From the NCBI GenBank assembly GCA_963920665.1, contig OY987271.1, forward strand, positions 17,611,350 to 17,675,349: DNA of 64,000 bases. Direction: 5' to 3'. How positions within the stretch are numbered: the stretch's first letter is position 1; every line of letters starts with the position of its first letter. The position numbers were made by a program, and so were the translations under genes. This document shows positions 22,131 through 40,100 of the stretch, one piece after another. A model generated the notes under the pieces. That model was not told where the DNA came from and made no database searches. It worked only from the letters and a program-made list of their open reading frames with translations. The DNA comes from Straminergon stramineum. Lineage: Eukaryota; Streptophyta; Bryopsida; Hypnales; Calliergonaceae.

Positions 22131-22330
22131 GTCCGATGGATGACAAAGAACTCTCGCATGTAAGATAGAAGTGCCATTGTTCATCTTCAGAATTTCGTGC
22201 AAAAAGGGGACGTCTTGCACAGTTGTATGACCTCCAATGATTACTTTTGAGTTTTTTTAAAGTAGATGATTTACACTGTTTCAAAAAAGAAGATTTCTAC
22301 AGTGACCAACCCGTCTTTATAGGGTCAATT
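22131..22330. repeat. Dispersed repeat, copy 1 (GATGGATGACAAAGAA family)
   Basis: One of three clear copies of a repeat about 195 bases long in this window (others at 52621-52800 and 61636-61830). All begin with a GATG(G/A)ATGACAAAGAA motif. They share an inner CAAAAAG or GAAAAGTG block and a (G/C)AATGA(G/T)(T/A) block, and run into a ...GATTTC...GTGAC... end. It is probably a non-autonomous transposable element. This copy is GC-richer than the other two. Confidence 0.7.
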
Positions 22331-23364
22331 TGATTGCAGCGATGAATTCGGTAGCGAAAAAGTCATCAAGGGTTCACGGACTGATAAGATACTGAGGTTC
22401 ACATTTCGAATTTTCTGCAAATATAGTTGCAGAAGCCATGTGGTGGCCCTAGAATGGTCCTGTACGGGTTAAAGGCTGGAAATCAGGTCAATGCATGTGG
22501 ACGGAAATTCCCACTGATCCAACAAGTCAAGTCGTAGAACGAAAACCTTGACGAACGCGGGTACTGCGAAAATATGATAAGCCTAACTAATACCCACAAA
22601 CAAGCACTTTTGCGTCGAGACCTGGCCAGATTCCGACATTTCGACACTCGAGCTGCTTTCATAACAAGCCATCTTGCACTGGCCCATCCTGCACGAGGTG
22701 TACGTCAAGGTGCAAGATGACTTCATTGTTCGATGTAGAAGCAAAGAATGCATCAATTGGTCCAGTGATCGGAGTATTTGGTGACTACCTTGATCATCGG
22801 GCCACGTACGTCCTTCAAGGGTTCTTGAAAAAAATTTCAGTAAATTTTCTTGAAAGACAAATTTTTCTGCACGGAGTGCAATGTAGTTTGTAGTCCACTC
22901 CTGTCTCAAGGCCGGCGCGAAAATCACATGTCGAAGAAAACCCGAAAACACGGCCATCGATCGAGCTCAAAGGAAGCTAAAAAATGCAGTCAGCTGGGTG
23001 GGTGGAAATTTTGTTTGCCTTGTATCAATAGATTTTGGATGTCTCTACTCCGTACAGTACTGCACAACACGCCCTCACCACCCTCAATTCACGCAGCGTG
23101 TGAGTTGTGCTTGAATTCTTTGCTTGGAGATCTAGAGAGAGAACTAATTCCGTTTCCTTTTGTTAGATTGGGCGTACATGAAGAGTCTATTCGTACATGA
23201 TGAATTGCCTCTCCACTTTCTTTTACGACTTCGATTTCGATCAATTGGCGAAAATCCACGACATTGGCACTTGAAACGTAAGTAGATTTATAGATCAGTG
23301 GCAAGTTTTGGGCGCCAGAACAAATCCAATTGAACGAAATTGACGATCTTTGTACACGCTGGAA
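22331..23364. other. Upstream region of the receptor kinase gene
   Basis: The base composition is more balanced than in the AT-rich DNA to the left. A minus-strand frame of 124 codons (22957-22583) has no recognisable domain and I do not call it. The proximal part is the likely promoter of the kinase gene. No clear TATA element is assigned. Confidence 0.45.
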
Positions 23365-23459
23365 GTATCTGAAGCAAGCAAGGAAGCAAGGAAGAAAGCA
23401 AGGAATCAAGAAAGCAAACAAAGAAGCAAGTTCGGAAGCAAATATTGGCCAAACGTTCA
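23365..23459 (+). promoter_or_regulatory. Purine-rich leader with GAAGCAAG repeats
   Basis: Directly before the ATG at 23460, a purine-rich stretch repeats AAGCAAG-like units (about 23371-23432). It is probably the 5' untranslated leader of the receptor kinase mRNA. It has no ATG. Confidence 0.5.
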
Positions 23460-28892
<5,433 letters not shown>

Positions 28893-30139
28893 TACTTTTA
28901 GATATGTTGGTTGAAACAATAGAATAGTAGAAGCCAATTTATTTCTATAGGGATGTCAAAGCTTAGTCTTGTTTTCTTTCATTTCTAGATACTGAAAGTC
29001 GTTTTTGTATATTATAGGTGGAAAGTTGAACAAAAAATTCAAGATTACTTTAGATCCTTTTCTACATTGTTTTTTAGCTTTGCAATGAATTGCAATGAAT
29101 TCAAATAGATTTCAACAGCGTAAAACCAAAATCCATTTTTGTGTTGTCTATAGGTCTGTTGGTTCATGAATTACAATTTCACCATTTTCACATGTTGCTT
29201 GGCCCATTCAATACAAGGCATAAAATTATGGTGCAAGCTTGTAACGTGGACCTTGCACTGAGCAAAAAATGCATTTGTAAACTTCGCAATTCAACAATAA
29301 ATGGAGGAAATTTTAATCGTTTTCACACAGTCACGTTAGGAAGGTTGGAATGACTAAGTTCACATCCAGGTTTGCCTCTATACAAAAATTCATTGTGCTC
29401 TGTGGATGTCTGAGATCATTAGATGCACAAAACTCCCCAACATCTCAAATGTTTTGGAATGTTGAAATACATTTTGCTATGAAGTCCACCATCATATGTT
29501 TCAAGTTTTACCATCGTACAATCAAATTGACTTCTATGCTTAGAACTCCATGTTTTCATAAATAGCAAAACTTTAGAGATAAGTTTCACTGTTACACGGA
29601 ATGGCATTTCTCTTTGAGAAAAAAAAGGTCTGGGATCTAAAGGGTTAAACCCATGGAGAATTGTGACAAAGTCAACTAATGCTTGGGTAGAAGTCAACAA
29701 AAATTCATTTACCTTGAGATCTATCAAAAGAGAACGAAAATAAGACTCCTTAAAGCATGTAGCTCCAACTATTTTAGTGCAAGACTAGACTTCAAAGATG
29801 TTTAAGGAAGTAAAACTATTAATGCTTCAAGAATTGGAATAGGAGGATCACTAGAAGAAGATAAAAATTGCGGATATCACAATACCCATCTCCAAATTTT
29901 CTAATTGGAAGGCAAGCCTTCCCATCAAAAACATATTATTAGTCACCAACCACAAAGCATGACGATATGTTTTCAATATTGACAACCATCAACTTGGGCA
30001 GTCTTAGAACATCAGTAGAGTTGGTGAAGAAGGAAAGTGCACCACGTGGCAAGTTCTACACAATGATGAGAACCTCCAAGATAGTGGCTACTGAGAAACA
30101 CACTACCGGTAGTATATTCATGCCTACATACTAACCCTA
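28893..30139. other. Intergenic DNA between kinase and threonine dehydratase genes
   Basis: The first 200 or so bases are probably the kinase 3' untranslated region. The rest is AT-rich. Short frames at 29141-29565 (+) and 29727-29419 (-) have no recognisable domain and are not called. An AAAGGGTTAAA phrase occurs near 29637. Confidence 0.55.
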
Positions 30140-30441
30140 AATCTAAACCCTGTGAACATAGACATCATAATGTAATGCTGAGAGACAAAATTGAACACGA
30201 ATTTTAAAGATTCATGTTTCATCGCAGTATTAGTTAAAACGCCGTATTGTTGGGGTCATCTTGAAACTCATACCCCAGCGCATTGGCAAAGTCCTGATCA
30301 TATTCCTGAGCAATCTGCAAAGCAACCAGCACATTGGCACCGATCCTTGGGATAGTAGTGGAACCGTGATTTTCCAGCAAGGAAGAACGCCTCCAGAAAC
30401 TTCACGAAAGCACCTTGTCGCCCCAGAAACACGAAACTCGT
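30140..30441 (-). pseudogene. Truncated copy of the threonine dehydratase 3' end
   Basis: On the minus strand this segment repeats the last 70 or so codons and the 3' flank of the threonine dehydratase gene next to it (30455-30776), with many differences. Recognisable pieces are GANVLVALQIA, then ANALGYEFQDD and NNTAF. The frame shifts upstream of GANVL, and a TAA (CAA in the intact gene) cuts the end before LILR. It lacks the rest of the enzyme and is not functional. It arose as a tandem duplication of the gene's 3' end. Confidence 0.85.
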
Positions 30442-30534
30442 AGACTTATGTCTAAACCCTAACCCTAAACCTAAACCCGTTGTACATATATATCATAATA
30501 CAAAAATGGGCAAGAATTAAAAAGATTTCAAGTT

Positions 30535-32883
30535 TCATCGCAGTATCAGTTGAAACGCCGTATTGTTGCGCTCGTCTTGGAATTCATATCCAAGCGCATT
30601 CGCACGATCCACAAACTCCGCTTCATCTTCCTCAGCGATCTGCAAGGCCACCAGCACATTGGCTCCCATCTCGCCCTGGGAGCGGTAGTGGAATAGTGAG
30701 ATATTCCAGCAAGGGGAGAACGCGTCCAGAAACTTCATGAGAGCACCTTGTCGCTCCGGAAACACAAATCTGTAGAGCAACTCATGCTCGACATGGGCAC
30801 GCCCTCCCATCAGATGCCGCAGATGGTCTTTCGCCAGATCGTTGTCGGTCAAGTCCACAGTTCGCATACCAGCACCTTCCACCCGCTCCTTCAAAGCTGA
30901 AAGCTCCTCCTCCTGATGCAAGCCCACACTATATAGCACAAGCGCTTCCTGGTTGCCGGTATACCGATACTTGAACTCGGTGATACTAATAGGTCCCACC
31001 ATTTGTTGGAACTTCTTGAAGGAGCCTGGCTCTTCGGGCATGAAGGTCGCCAGGACGGCTTCCTTGCGAGCACCGACGGCGGCGAGCTCCGTCACTACTC
31101 GCAGACGATCGAAATTCATGTTGGCACCACTTGAGATGGCAACCACCGCCTCGTCTTTGATGTTGTAGTATTGGCAATACGCTTTGGCTCCTGCCAATGC
31201 TAAAGCGCCAGCAGGCTCCAAGATGCTCCGCGTTTCCTCGAACATGTCCTTGATGGCTGCGCAAATGGAGTCACGGCTCACGAGCACCACTCCGTCGATG
31301 AGGTTCCGGGAGAGGCGAAATGTCTCCTCCCCGACCATTTTCACGGCAACTCCGTCCGCGAAGCCGCCCACTTGCTCAAGGACGATGCGCTTTCCGTGAT
31401 GAAGTGACAAAGCCATCGCATTTGCGTCTGCAGGTTCCACACCAATGATTTTCACCTGCAAAGCAAGAACAGTCCTCCAGCGTAAGCTAAAACCCTAAAC
31501 CCTAAACCCAATCCTCAAAATATGCAAACCGTTCTTGAAAGTAGCTGCGAACACCTTGGGCCAAACTACAAATTCAATGAAACATCATGTAATGCAGATC
31601 TTTCAAATTCTCTGAAATCTTCGTCTCTTTGCCACAAATCTTCTCACATCCTGAGTTCGAGAATGAAAGCATTGCTACTCCGCCAAGTATTAGGGCTAAC
31701 CATAGCGCATGCGGTCAACACTGCTCGAGAATGTCATGTCCACATCCCAACCTTAACAAAACAGTCCACATCAAAAACAATTCTTCCAAAACAGTTGCAC
31801 ACAATTCCAATTTAGGTTTAGGATTCAGTCTCAAGCCTCTACCTCCGGCCGCACTTGCTTCATGTAGGCCGCAATCCCCGCAATCAGCCCGCCTCCCCCG
31901 ACCGGCACAAATACCGCATGCAACGCCCCCGGATGCTGCCTCACAATCTCCATCCCAATCGTACCTTGCCCCGCAATCACTTCCGGCTCATCAAACGGCG
32001 GCACAAACACCCTCCCTTCCTCCACCCCCCTCTGTTTCGCATACGCCTGCGTCTCATCGTAACTCTCCCCCACCAACACCACCGTCGCCCCCAACCGTTT
32101 CACCGACTTCCACTTAATCTCGGGCGTCGTCACCGGCATAGCAATAACCGCATCGCACCCGAGCTTCCTCGCAGCTAGGGCTACCCCCTGAGCGTGGTTC
32201 CCAGCCGAGGAGCAGATAACTCCTTTCTCTAATTGCGCCCGAGGTAGCTTCGCCATCATGTTGTAGGCGCCACGGAGCTTGAACGAGAACACGGGTTGCA
32301 TGTCCTCGCGCTTGAGAAGTATCTGGACGCCAAGGCGCTCACTGAGCTTCTTAGCGGGCTCGAGGGGGGATTCGATCGCGACATCGTACACCTTCGCGGT
32401 GAGAATGCGGGTTAAGTAGGAAACGGCTGTGGGAGATTGGTTCAGGGTTTCTAAGTCTTGGGTGCGGGATGTGATGCCACCTAATTTGCCCGCCTCGTAC
32501 TGTAATGAGCTTGACGCGACGCGGAGGTAGTCAGTTGTGGTTGGGAGCGGCTTCGGAGGGGGATCCACCACGAGGTCGACATTGGCGGGATCCTCCAGCA
32601 CGGGGGCTGCTATTTGAGAAGACGACACTGATTGGAAAGATGTGCCATTGTTGAAGGAGCCGTCTGCGGAAGCGCGCACGGCAACAGCGAGCTTGTTTGA
32701 GTTGCGCCATTGCGGAAGCGCTGGGGGCGCGGCTATGAAGGTGCGAAAGCTTGGTCGTGCGCCGGTTAAGAATCGGCTTGCGAGATGGCCAGCTGCTTGC
32801 GGACGGGCTTCCACGGACTGGTGGGACGCGCAGGAGGGGTCGGGAGCGCAGGGTAGGACGACGCGCGAGCAGAGACTGGCCAT
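30535..32883 (-). CDS. Threonine dehydratase (biosynthetic), plastid
   Basis: Two exons, 32883-31843 and 31455-30535 (TGA), give 653 aa. The enzyme deaminates threonine to 2-oxobutanoate with pyridoxal phosphate, the first committed step to isoleucine, in the plastid stroma. Residues 1 to about 90 are Ser/Ala/Arg-rich and look like a transit peptide. The PLP lysine is K202 in FSFKLRGAYNMM. SSAGNHAQG (about 225-233) and GGGGLIAG (about 330-337) are the cofactor-binding loops. The second exon finishes the catalytic domain and adds two ACT-like regulatory domains (EEPGSFKKF... and PERQGALMKF...), the site of feedback by isoleucine in this family. The length fits plant OMR1 proteins (about 590 aa) plus a longer N-terminus. 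The donor GAG|GTAGAGG and acceptor TTTGCAG are good. The intron holds a telomere-like tract. A decayed copy of the 3' end lies just downstream. Confidence 0.95.
31489..31509. repeat. Telomere-like CCCTAAA tract in the threonine dehydratase intron
   Basis: Nearly three CCCTAAA units lie close to the branch-point end of the only intron. Similar but less regular tracts lie 3' of the gene at 30452-30479 and, at the matching place of the decayed duplicate, near 30131-30150. Confidence 0.85.
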
Positions 32884-33079
32884 GGCGCCGGCGGCGCGGC
32901 GGCAGCAGGAACTTCACCTCGCAATGACGACAACAACCACTTCTGGGTTCCTCAATGCAGAGCCCGATAGAAATATCGCATATATCAGCACTTTCAGCAC
33001 TTCGGAAATTCGTAGTTTATTCCTGCGGTGTTAGAATCCTACTTTAGTTTTATTCAGGTAGGAGGCTCGAAATCCGCAC

Positions 33080-33195
33080 AGGTTCTGAAACTGCCCACCT
33101 CTTCAAGATGTACATTTTTTGTACATGGGTTTTTTTCATCTTTACAGGGATGTACCAACAGTGTACATTTGAGGAGGTGGGCAATTTTAGAGCCC
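33080..33195. repeat. 35-bp inverted repeat, hairpin or MITE-like
   Basis: The left arm (33080-33114) and right arm (33162-33195) are imperfect inverted copies, with TGCCCACCTC(T/C)TCAA and TGTACA shared. The loop is 47 bases and itself contains GTACAT words. The whole lies about 200 bases upstream of the threonine dehydratase start codon. It could be a small inverted-repeat transposon remnant or a cruciform-forming promoter element. Confidence 0.8.
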
Positions 33196-33199
33196 TATG

Positions 33200-36100
33200 C
33201 CATTTCAACTTCAAAAATCCATAATTGATTCCACAAAGCTCCAAAAATTATGAAACGACTCAAATTAAATGTCAATTCCACTTGTCTTTCAAGGAAAATT
33301 TACTGGAAAATATTTCAATAAGTTTCACCTCTCCAAAATTTTGTTTCAGCTCTAAGATGGGCGCTTTATGGACCTCCTACTTTAACAACAATTAACCTTG
33401 GAACGTCTAGACTCATCTCCAAAATCGATGATTTGAGAAAAATCATTATAAAGTGCCATTTAGAAGCATATTTTGAAATTGGCATACCAACAAAAGTTGT
33501 AAATTGAGAGTTTTAGATTCCATCCATCCGGTTAGATTCAACAGTGTTATCATATATTTTTTTTTACAAATTTGGAAAGGAAAATTTCAGAATTCCTTCT
33601 TAATTCAATTACAAGCAAAATATTATCACTTTTTGAGTAAAAATTGTTGGAATAGAAATGAAATGAGGTTCTCTTCACATAGTGATTTTTGAAATTTTTG
33701 AGCTCTCAAAATCTATAACCTCATTTTGGCAAATCCCATTTTGAACTTGAGTCAATGCAATTTGACTACTTGACATACTTGCACATTTGTATTTTAGAAA
33801 AAATATGTATTCTAGTAACACCAAATCCAACCCTTGGATAGGACAACAACTTGGTACAGTATCTCCACAAATTAGGATGACGTTCATGCAAGCAATCATG
33901 AGAAGATACAACAATTTCAATCTATTCGTCATCCACTTTTTGAACGTTGGAGTGTTCTAGGGTTAAAGTAGAACAATCCATCACGGGCAAAATTAGCATT
34001 TTGCTCTCATGCCATCGTTGAAATTTTTTAATTTTTTTCCCACATACAAACAAGTATGAGAAATAGCAAGGGCAATTGAAATTATATTATTTCGACAAAG
34101 TATGAATTTGTTATGAATTTTTTAAGTGTGCTACCCATCATGGACCAAAAGAGTCTCTACACTACACCCAAAACAACAAAAAGTGTATCCACAATGGTCA
34201 TCTTACACATCTAAACCAATCACAATATTCACTAACATGGTCACAACATGAAGGCCTCAAAAAATCACTTCCTACTTGAATGAATTTGCACTCAAAAGGT
34301 AGAAGTTCCTATTATAGTCACTAATCATTCCATTACCATCACCTGAGACATTGATTATGGCCCAAATCTCATTTATTGAAAAAAAATTGTAATGAGTCAT
34401 TCTCTAGGTGTTTGGAATAGGTCTTTTGTCCATAATGGATTGTTCTACCTTAGTTTAAGCTTATTTTCGATGGATTTTCCCCCAAAGAACTGTATGTGGC
34501 TAAAAATGTGATTCACAAATGATTTTTAGAGAAATTGGAAGAACAAAGAATCATTCACCCATTTGTTTAAGAGTTTGATGATGGTTGTCCTATTACCGTG
34601 GTGATAGTCCTTATACTTCAAGGGTTATAGTTTTTTGTTCCCTAAACAAAGCCCAATAGAAATATAGCAAATACCAACAATTTTGGTACTTTTCAACGGT
34701 TTGGAAATTCCTAGTTTTTTCATACAATGTAAAAATGCATTGTGAGAAAATTTAGAATCCTTGTTTCACTTTATGATATATTCCAATGACTAATGTATTT
34801 ATAAGGTTTTTTACCATGAAATGCTAGCACAACCAAACAAATAGCTAATCAATGACTTTTAGAGTAACTATAGCAAAGAATCATGCACCTATTCATCTAG
34901 GGATCTAATGATTTTTTGGGTGACTATCTTAGTGATAGACATCATCCTTGTCGAATTCAGAGTTTCTATTAGTTAGTGATAAGAAAATCCATCATGTAGC
35001 CATTTTAGGATAGATGTCATTTTCATCTACATAACTCTACTTTGCTCAATCAATTTTAATGATTTCATTTGTGTTTAAATGATTTTTATTCGTCTTTTCA
35101 ATTTTTGCATCCAAAAATGACTTTTGAAATAAAGAATCAGTAGAATTTTGTTTGAAAAAATTCTTTGCCTACAAAAGAAAATTCTCAAATATGGAAGTTG
35201 AGGGATCCTACTATATTATCCTTGTGTACCAATCATTATTTTTTTTCCTATGAATCATGATTCAAGAACAATGTTCAATTCAAGATTTTCTAATGTGAGA
35301 GAAGCTTCAATTCATGAGAAGCAAAGAATCCCTTGCCCAAAGTTCAAGAATATTATGAAGATTCTACAATAGTCCTTTATAGAATAAGAGGAATTAAAGC
35401 CAAAAAACTTATTTTGATGATTTTAGGTGTTGTTACCATATTATAACATTTAAGGTGGAATGCATAGTTTATTAAAGGCTTCAATTGTGCTTTGAAATTC
35501 AATATTATCAAATGTGACTTTCATAAATAATTCAAGTTGCTATAAATATTTCTAAGGTAGGATGGCCTAAAATTACCCCAAATCTCATTATGCCCCCATA
35601 GTTGAATCCAATTTCAATTTGTGCTATCCCTATGTCATCAAAATTGTACTTAGTTTCATATAAAAGTAAGCTAAGTGTAGAGTAGAGGCTAAAAGGGTTA
35701 AAATTAGAGTGCAAGATGACACTTTCATGAATTCAATGGGCAAAGCCAAGGAATTTTTGCACACATCAAAGAACCCACTCATTTTTCACAATTTTCAAGG
35801 ACACTTTTAGATTCTCATTGCAATGGCATAGGGAATTAAGAGAGTTACATTAGCATCCAAAGTACCCTCTTTGATCTCAATTCTTGGAACCCTCCCTCTC
35901 TCTTAGGTGATCTTAATTCTTGAAAGATATTTTTTCAAAATATAGTAAAAATTGAGCCATAAGGTTAGGTAGAACCTTTAAGGATTGAACTACCATAAGG
36001 ATTGAGTTTATTGAAATTGACTAGACTCATGGAAGTATATGTAAACCAATGCAATCATGAAGAAATAGAAACTCTCTCCAATGGAACAAATTTTGTCTCT

Positions 36101-37113
36101 ATTCAATTACATCTTGCAATTTTTATATACTTGATACATATAAATTTTTGAAGGTAATTTTAATTTAACCTTGTTTGAAATCAAATAATATAATAATTTA
36201 ATGAAAACATTTTAGGATATGATTTCTTCTTCCCATTGATATATTTTTAAACTTCCCATTGTAAATAATGTATAGTAATACCTACAAGTATTGAAGTAGC
36301 TAATTTTGACCATTAATATTACATCTAAGTAAGTGCCTATATAGCCCAAAGTGGAAGCTTTAGTATCTACAAAATTTGAAATTGTTAACCATTGAAGAAA
36401 TTGTAAACTAAGGAGTATAAATATACTACTTAAAAAAAAGATCGAATACAACATATTTGAATAGAAAGTTATTATAATTGACTACTGTAGGTCTATAGCT
36501 TAAGGTCACCCTCAACACATTTTTGCCAAATAATTATTTAAAATTGGAAAGGCTAGTTCGTCAATTCATTTTTTATTAATATATAATTTATAAATTATTA
36601 AATAGTTTGTAATGGCAATTGATAATTAGTAATTTGGAAGTTGAATGATTTTCTTCATTGCATAGGAAAATGATAGTCATTACTTTCAATGTACTCATTA
36701 CTTTTTAGAGTGTCCCTATTTAGATGTGAAGTTAGAAGAATGATTTTGGATTCTACTTAATTTTGTAGACATGTCCTAAGATCAAATTATACAAGCTGCA
36801 ATATAAAAATTCATGAAATAAATTCTCAATTGAACTTATTGTTAATTCAACCACTTATAGAAAAACAAGTTGATATAGAGCACATTCTTGATTGGTCATA
36901 TTCATTAAAGCATATTTTGAAGACATAGTATGGTAGATAATCAAGCAGTCAAGACTAAAAATTCTTAACTTAAAAATTAATCTATTCTTTTACAAAAGGT
37001 TATATGTCTATGCATACCATCCAATTACATTCAAGGGAAGATAAATACATTTTTCAGCATGTTAAAATTCAATGTGCATAGAAAAAAAATTCAATTTATT
37101 GATTCAAACATAG
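33200..37113. other. AT-rich intergenic DNA
   Basis: I see no gene in this stretch between the threonine dehydratase promoter and the 3' end of the PI31-like gene. It is AT-rich with frequent stops on both strands and no recognisable domain or repeat. The part next to 37113 should hold the PI31-like 3' untranslated region. Confidence 0.55.
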
Positions 37114-40100
37114 TTAGAAATGTTCTAAATCAGGATGTCTTTCCGGGGGCCTATTTGTATTCCTACATGCCAAAATAAATTATTCTTGCGTTTAGATCAT
37201 AATACATTACATGATATTGCACATGAAGGTCAAATTTAGAAGAGAGGTGCTAAAAGGGAATTTCTACATCAAATTTTGATAAGTCCATGTCACCTTGCAC
37301 CAATCACTAGATGTCATGTGGCACTTTTATACAAAAACAAGTTAATTTAAAGTTGAGTGTGACCTTCACATACTAGAATAATTTGATTAAAATTTTGAAA
37401 ATAATATTGGCATATATCAATACTTTAATGTCTAACATTATTATATACCTGTCATCAATGTCCAAAACACCAGGTGGTCGAATGGGATCATATCTTACAT
37501 TTGATAGTACGTTTCTACAAAATATTTTGTTCATTAAAATTTATTCCAATTAGTACATACAAAGATAGTATTTAGTAATTATAGCATCTACTATATAATT
37601 GATTTATTATTTTATATTACAATGATCATTTTATCCCTTAATAAAAAGCAAACTATATTAATATTTTCCAATTTTGGGGCATGTCATTGCAAAGCCAAAA
37701 TTTCATATATATTTGTAAAGAATCTTTTGTATGAATATTTGCTCAATTTCAAATTTTTATTACATTTATTTGTATCCTACTTGATTAAGTGGTTGTAGAA
37801 TTATCAAGTGAAACAAATTTTACATCTCAATATTGGTAATTCGGCAACAAATTGAAATTTCATTTCAAAAGTATTTTTGAAATCCAACTATAACATCATT
37901 GTGTAACTCTTTGAAATATGACCTAAAAAATTTCAAAGTGAAATATTCTATCAATTGTAAGATAGTTATATATGACTTTTAGAAAAGATCTTTTACAAAT
38001 ATTTTTACAAGCTTTCCAAATGTATAGTTGATCTTTCAAAGTTTTTATAGTAAAACAAATTTGTCTCAAATTGGTAAGTTTTTTTGCAATTTTGTTGGGA
38101 ATCTATAATAAAAGTTTTTGTGGAAAAGAACTTAAAATTTTAAGTGTTTTCTTTGTTCAACATTCCCAAGTTGAAACTCTACCCCCTTCAGAACCAATGT
38201 ATGGTCTAGATTTTCAAAATTATGAAGATGTATTGTAAAATGCTATTTAGAATAATAATTTTAACAACAATTCTGAAAAAATAGTTGTAAAATATGATCC
38301 ATAGATCATATCCCTATGGTTAGATCAACTAGTGCAGAAATTGGTATTTTTCAATAAGATTTGGAGTCCAAAAATGAAAATTCCTTCTAAAATTGATTGT
38401 AGATTAAATATTTGTGATTTTCATAAGATTTTTCTTCCTTTGAATTCAAATGTTCAGTTTTAATCATTTTGATTTTTTCAAATGTATATTTTACTTTCCA
38501 TTCAAGTATTTTTTGAAGGGTTATTTTTGAACTAAAAAGAATTTTTTTCTGATGCCAAATCTACAAATATCCTTTCTTGAGACTATAGAATGTTTGCAAA
38601 AAAAAAATTTCAAAATTTGTACCACACAAATGTTATAGAATCAACACAAAAAATTTCAAAAAATCGATAAATGAAAAATGCATTTTTTTGTGTGTTTGGG
38701 ATGTGTTTGCATTCATCCAATGTTCCAAATTTCAGCATTTGTTCTTCAAGGGATTAAAGACAAAATTGGACATGATTTTATAGTCTGTAATCCAAAATTT
38801 TAGAAAATTTGGCTTGCACTGAAACCTTGATTCAAGGCAATTCTTTTATCCATCTACATAAATAATATCGCAAATAGGATTGAACATTTGCCAATGCAAT
38901 TATTTGTTCAAAAAATTTAAAGTCCAAAATTGGTCTTGAGTAATTTAGTAGTCACTTAAATATGGATTTGATCAAGATATTCTTTTATTGCCATGTATAT
39001 CTATATATTGTTAAAAAAATTACAATGACAAGCTAAATAGAATCCTTACGAGTCATCCAAATCTGAAATTTGTTGTTGAATGCCATTGTTAGGTTGATGC
39101 CACCGAACATCATTTGGACCTTATTATTCCAAGTTTAAAATTTTACTTTTGAGTATATTCAACCTTAGAATATGTAGTACTAAATAATTTTTTATCTCTG
39201 TTAAAATTTATTTTTCTAATTTAACATCAAGTATTTAAAGGATTACCTATTAGCATTCCATCAGAGCCAAATTCTCTTCTGCACGAAGTATTTGATATTC
39301 AACAATATAAATGATTTATCACCAACATATTGAATAAAAATTTTATATGCATTTAACAAAGTTCATTCTCCTACCATTGTAAGATTTGACCCTAAAATTG
39401 TGAAGACTTCATTTAATCAATAGGCTCAAATAAATTCAATAAAACATATTATATATGCTAATAAGATTTTGATTATTTAGAATATAAAAATATATATTTG
39501 AGGATATAAATACAACTAAAACATTTATGAAGTGAATAATCCAAGAAATGGTTTTATAGAAAATTCAAACATTGAAATTATGAACCTTGGTGCAAAAATC
39601 CCTCCACCTCCCCTTGGAAATAGATCACTATTGCCTCCCATAAAAATTGGTGGAAGCATGTAACTACAATAACATGCATTAGATGGAATATTAAATTTTA
39701 CAAATAATCACCTATGTGAATAATAAAAAATAGAAGACTTAATTATTTATTTCAAATTATATTTTAAATTTTTTATAAATTTTTTATTAGAAGATTAAAT
39801 ATTTTTTTTATTGTAATTTCATGAAAATAATAACAGAAATCATTACAAATTTTTTTTTATGAAAATATCCATGATAAATATGTAAGAATATAATGATGTC
39901 TTAAAATGAAAATAATCATGATATTTAAATATAAATAAATAAATTTGATAAATGCAAGAATAAAACTATTAACTAACAATTTGCAGCATACAAAGTATAA
40001 AATAATAAGCTATCATTTTACTCAAATAAAACATTTTTATAAAAGAATTTTTTAGAGTGGAGATAAATTAAAGACATTTTTCAAGAATGATTTAATTTAC

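Noticed and set aside
22583..22957. Minus-strand 124-codon frame upstream of the receptor kinase gene
   Set aside because: No domain is recognised, no splice partners are seen, and its length is possible by chance in balanced-composition DNA.
31629..32178. Plus-strand Pro/His-rich frames
   Set aside because: They are antisense to the first threonine dehydratase exon and its intron.
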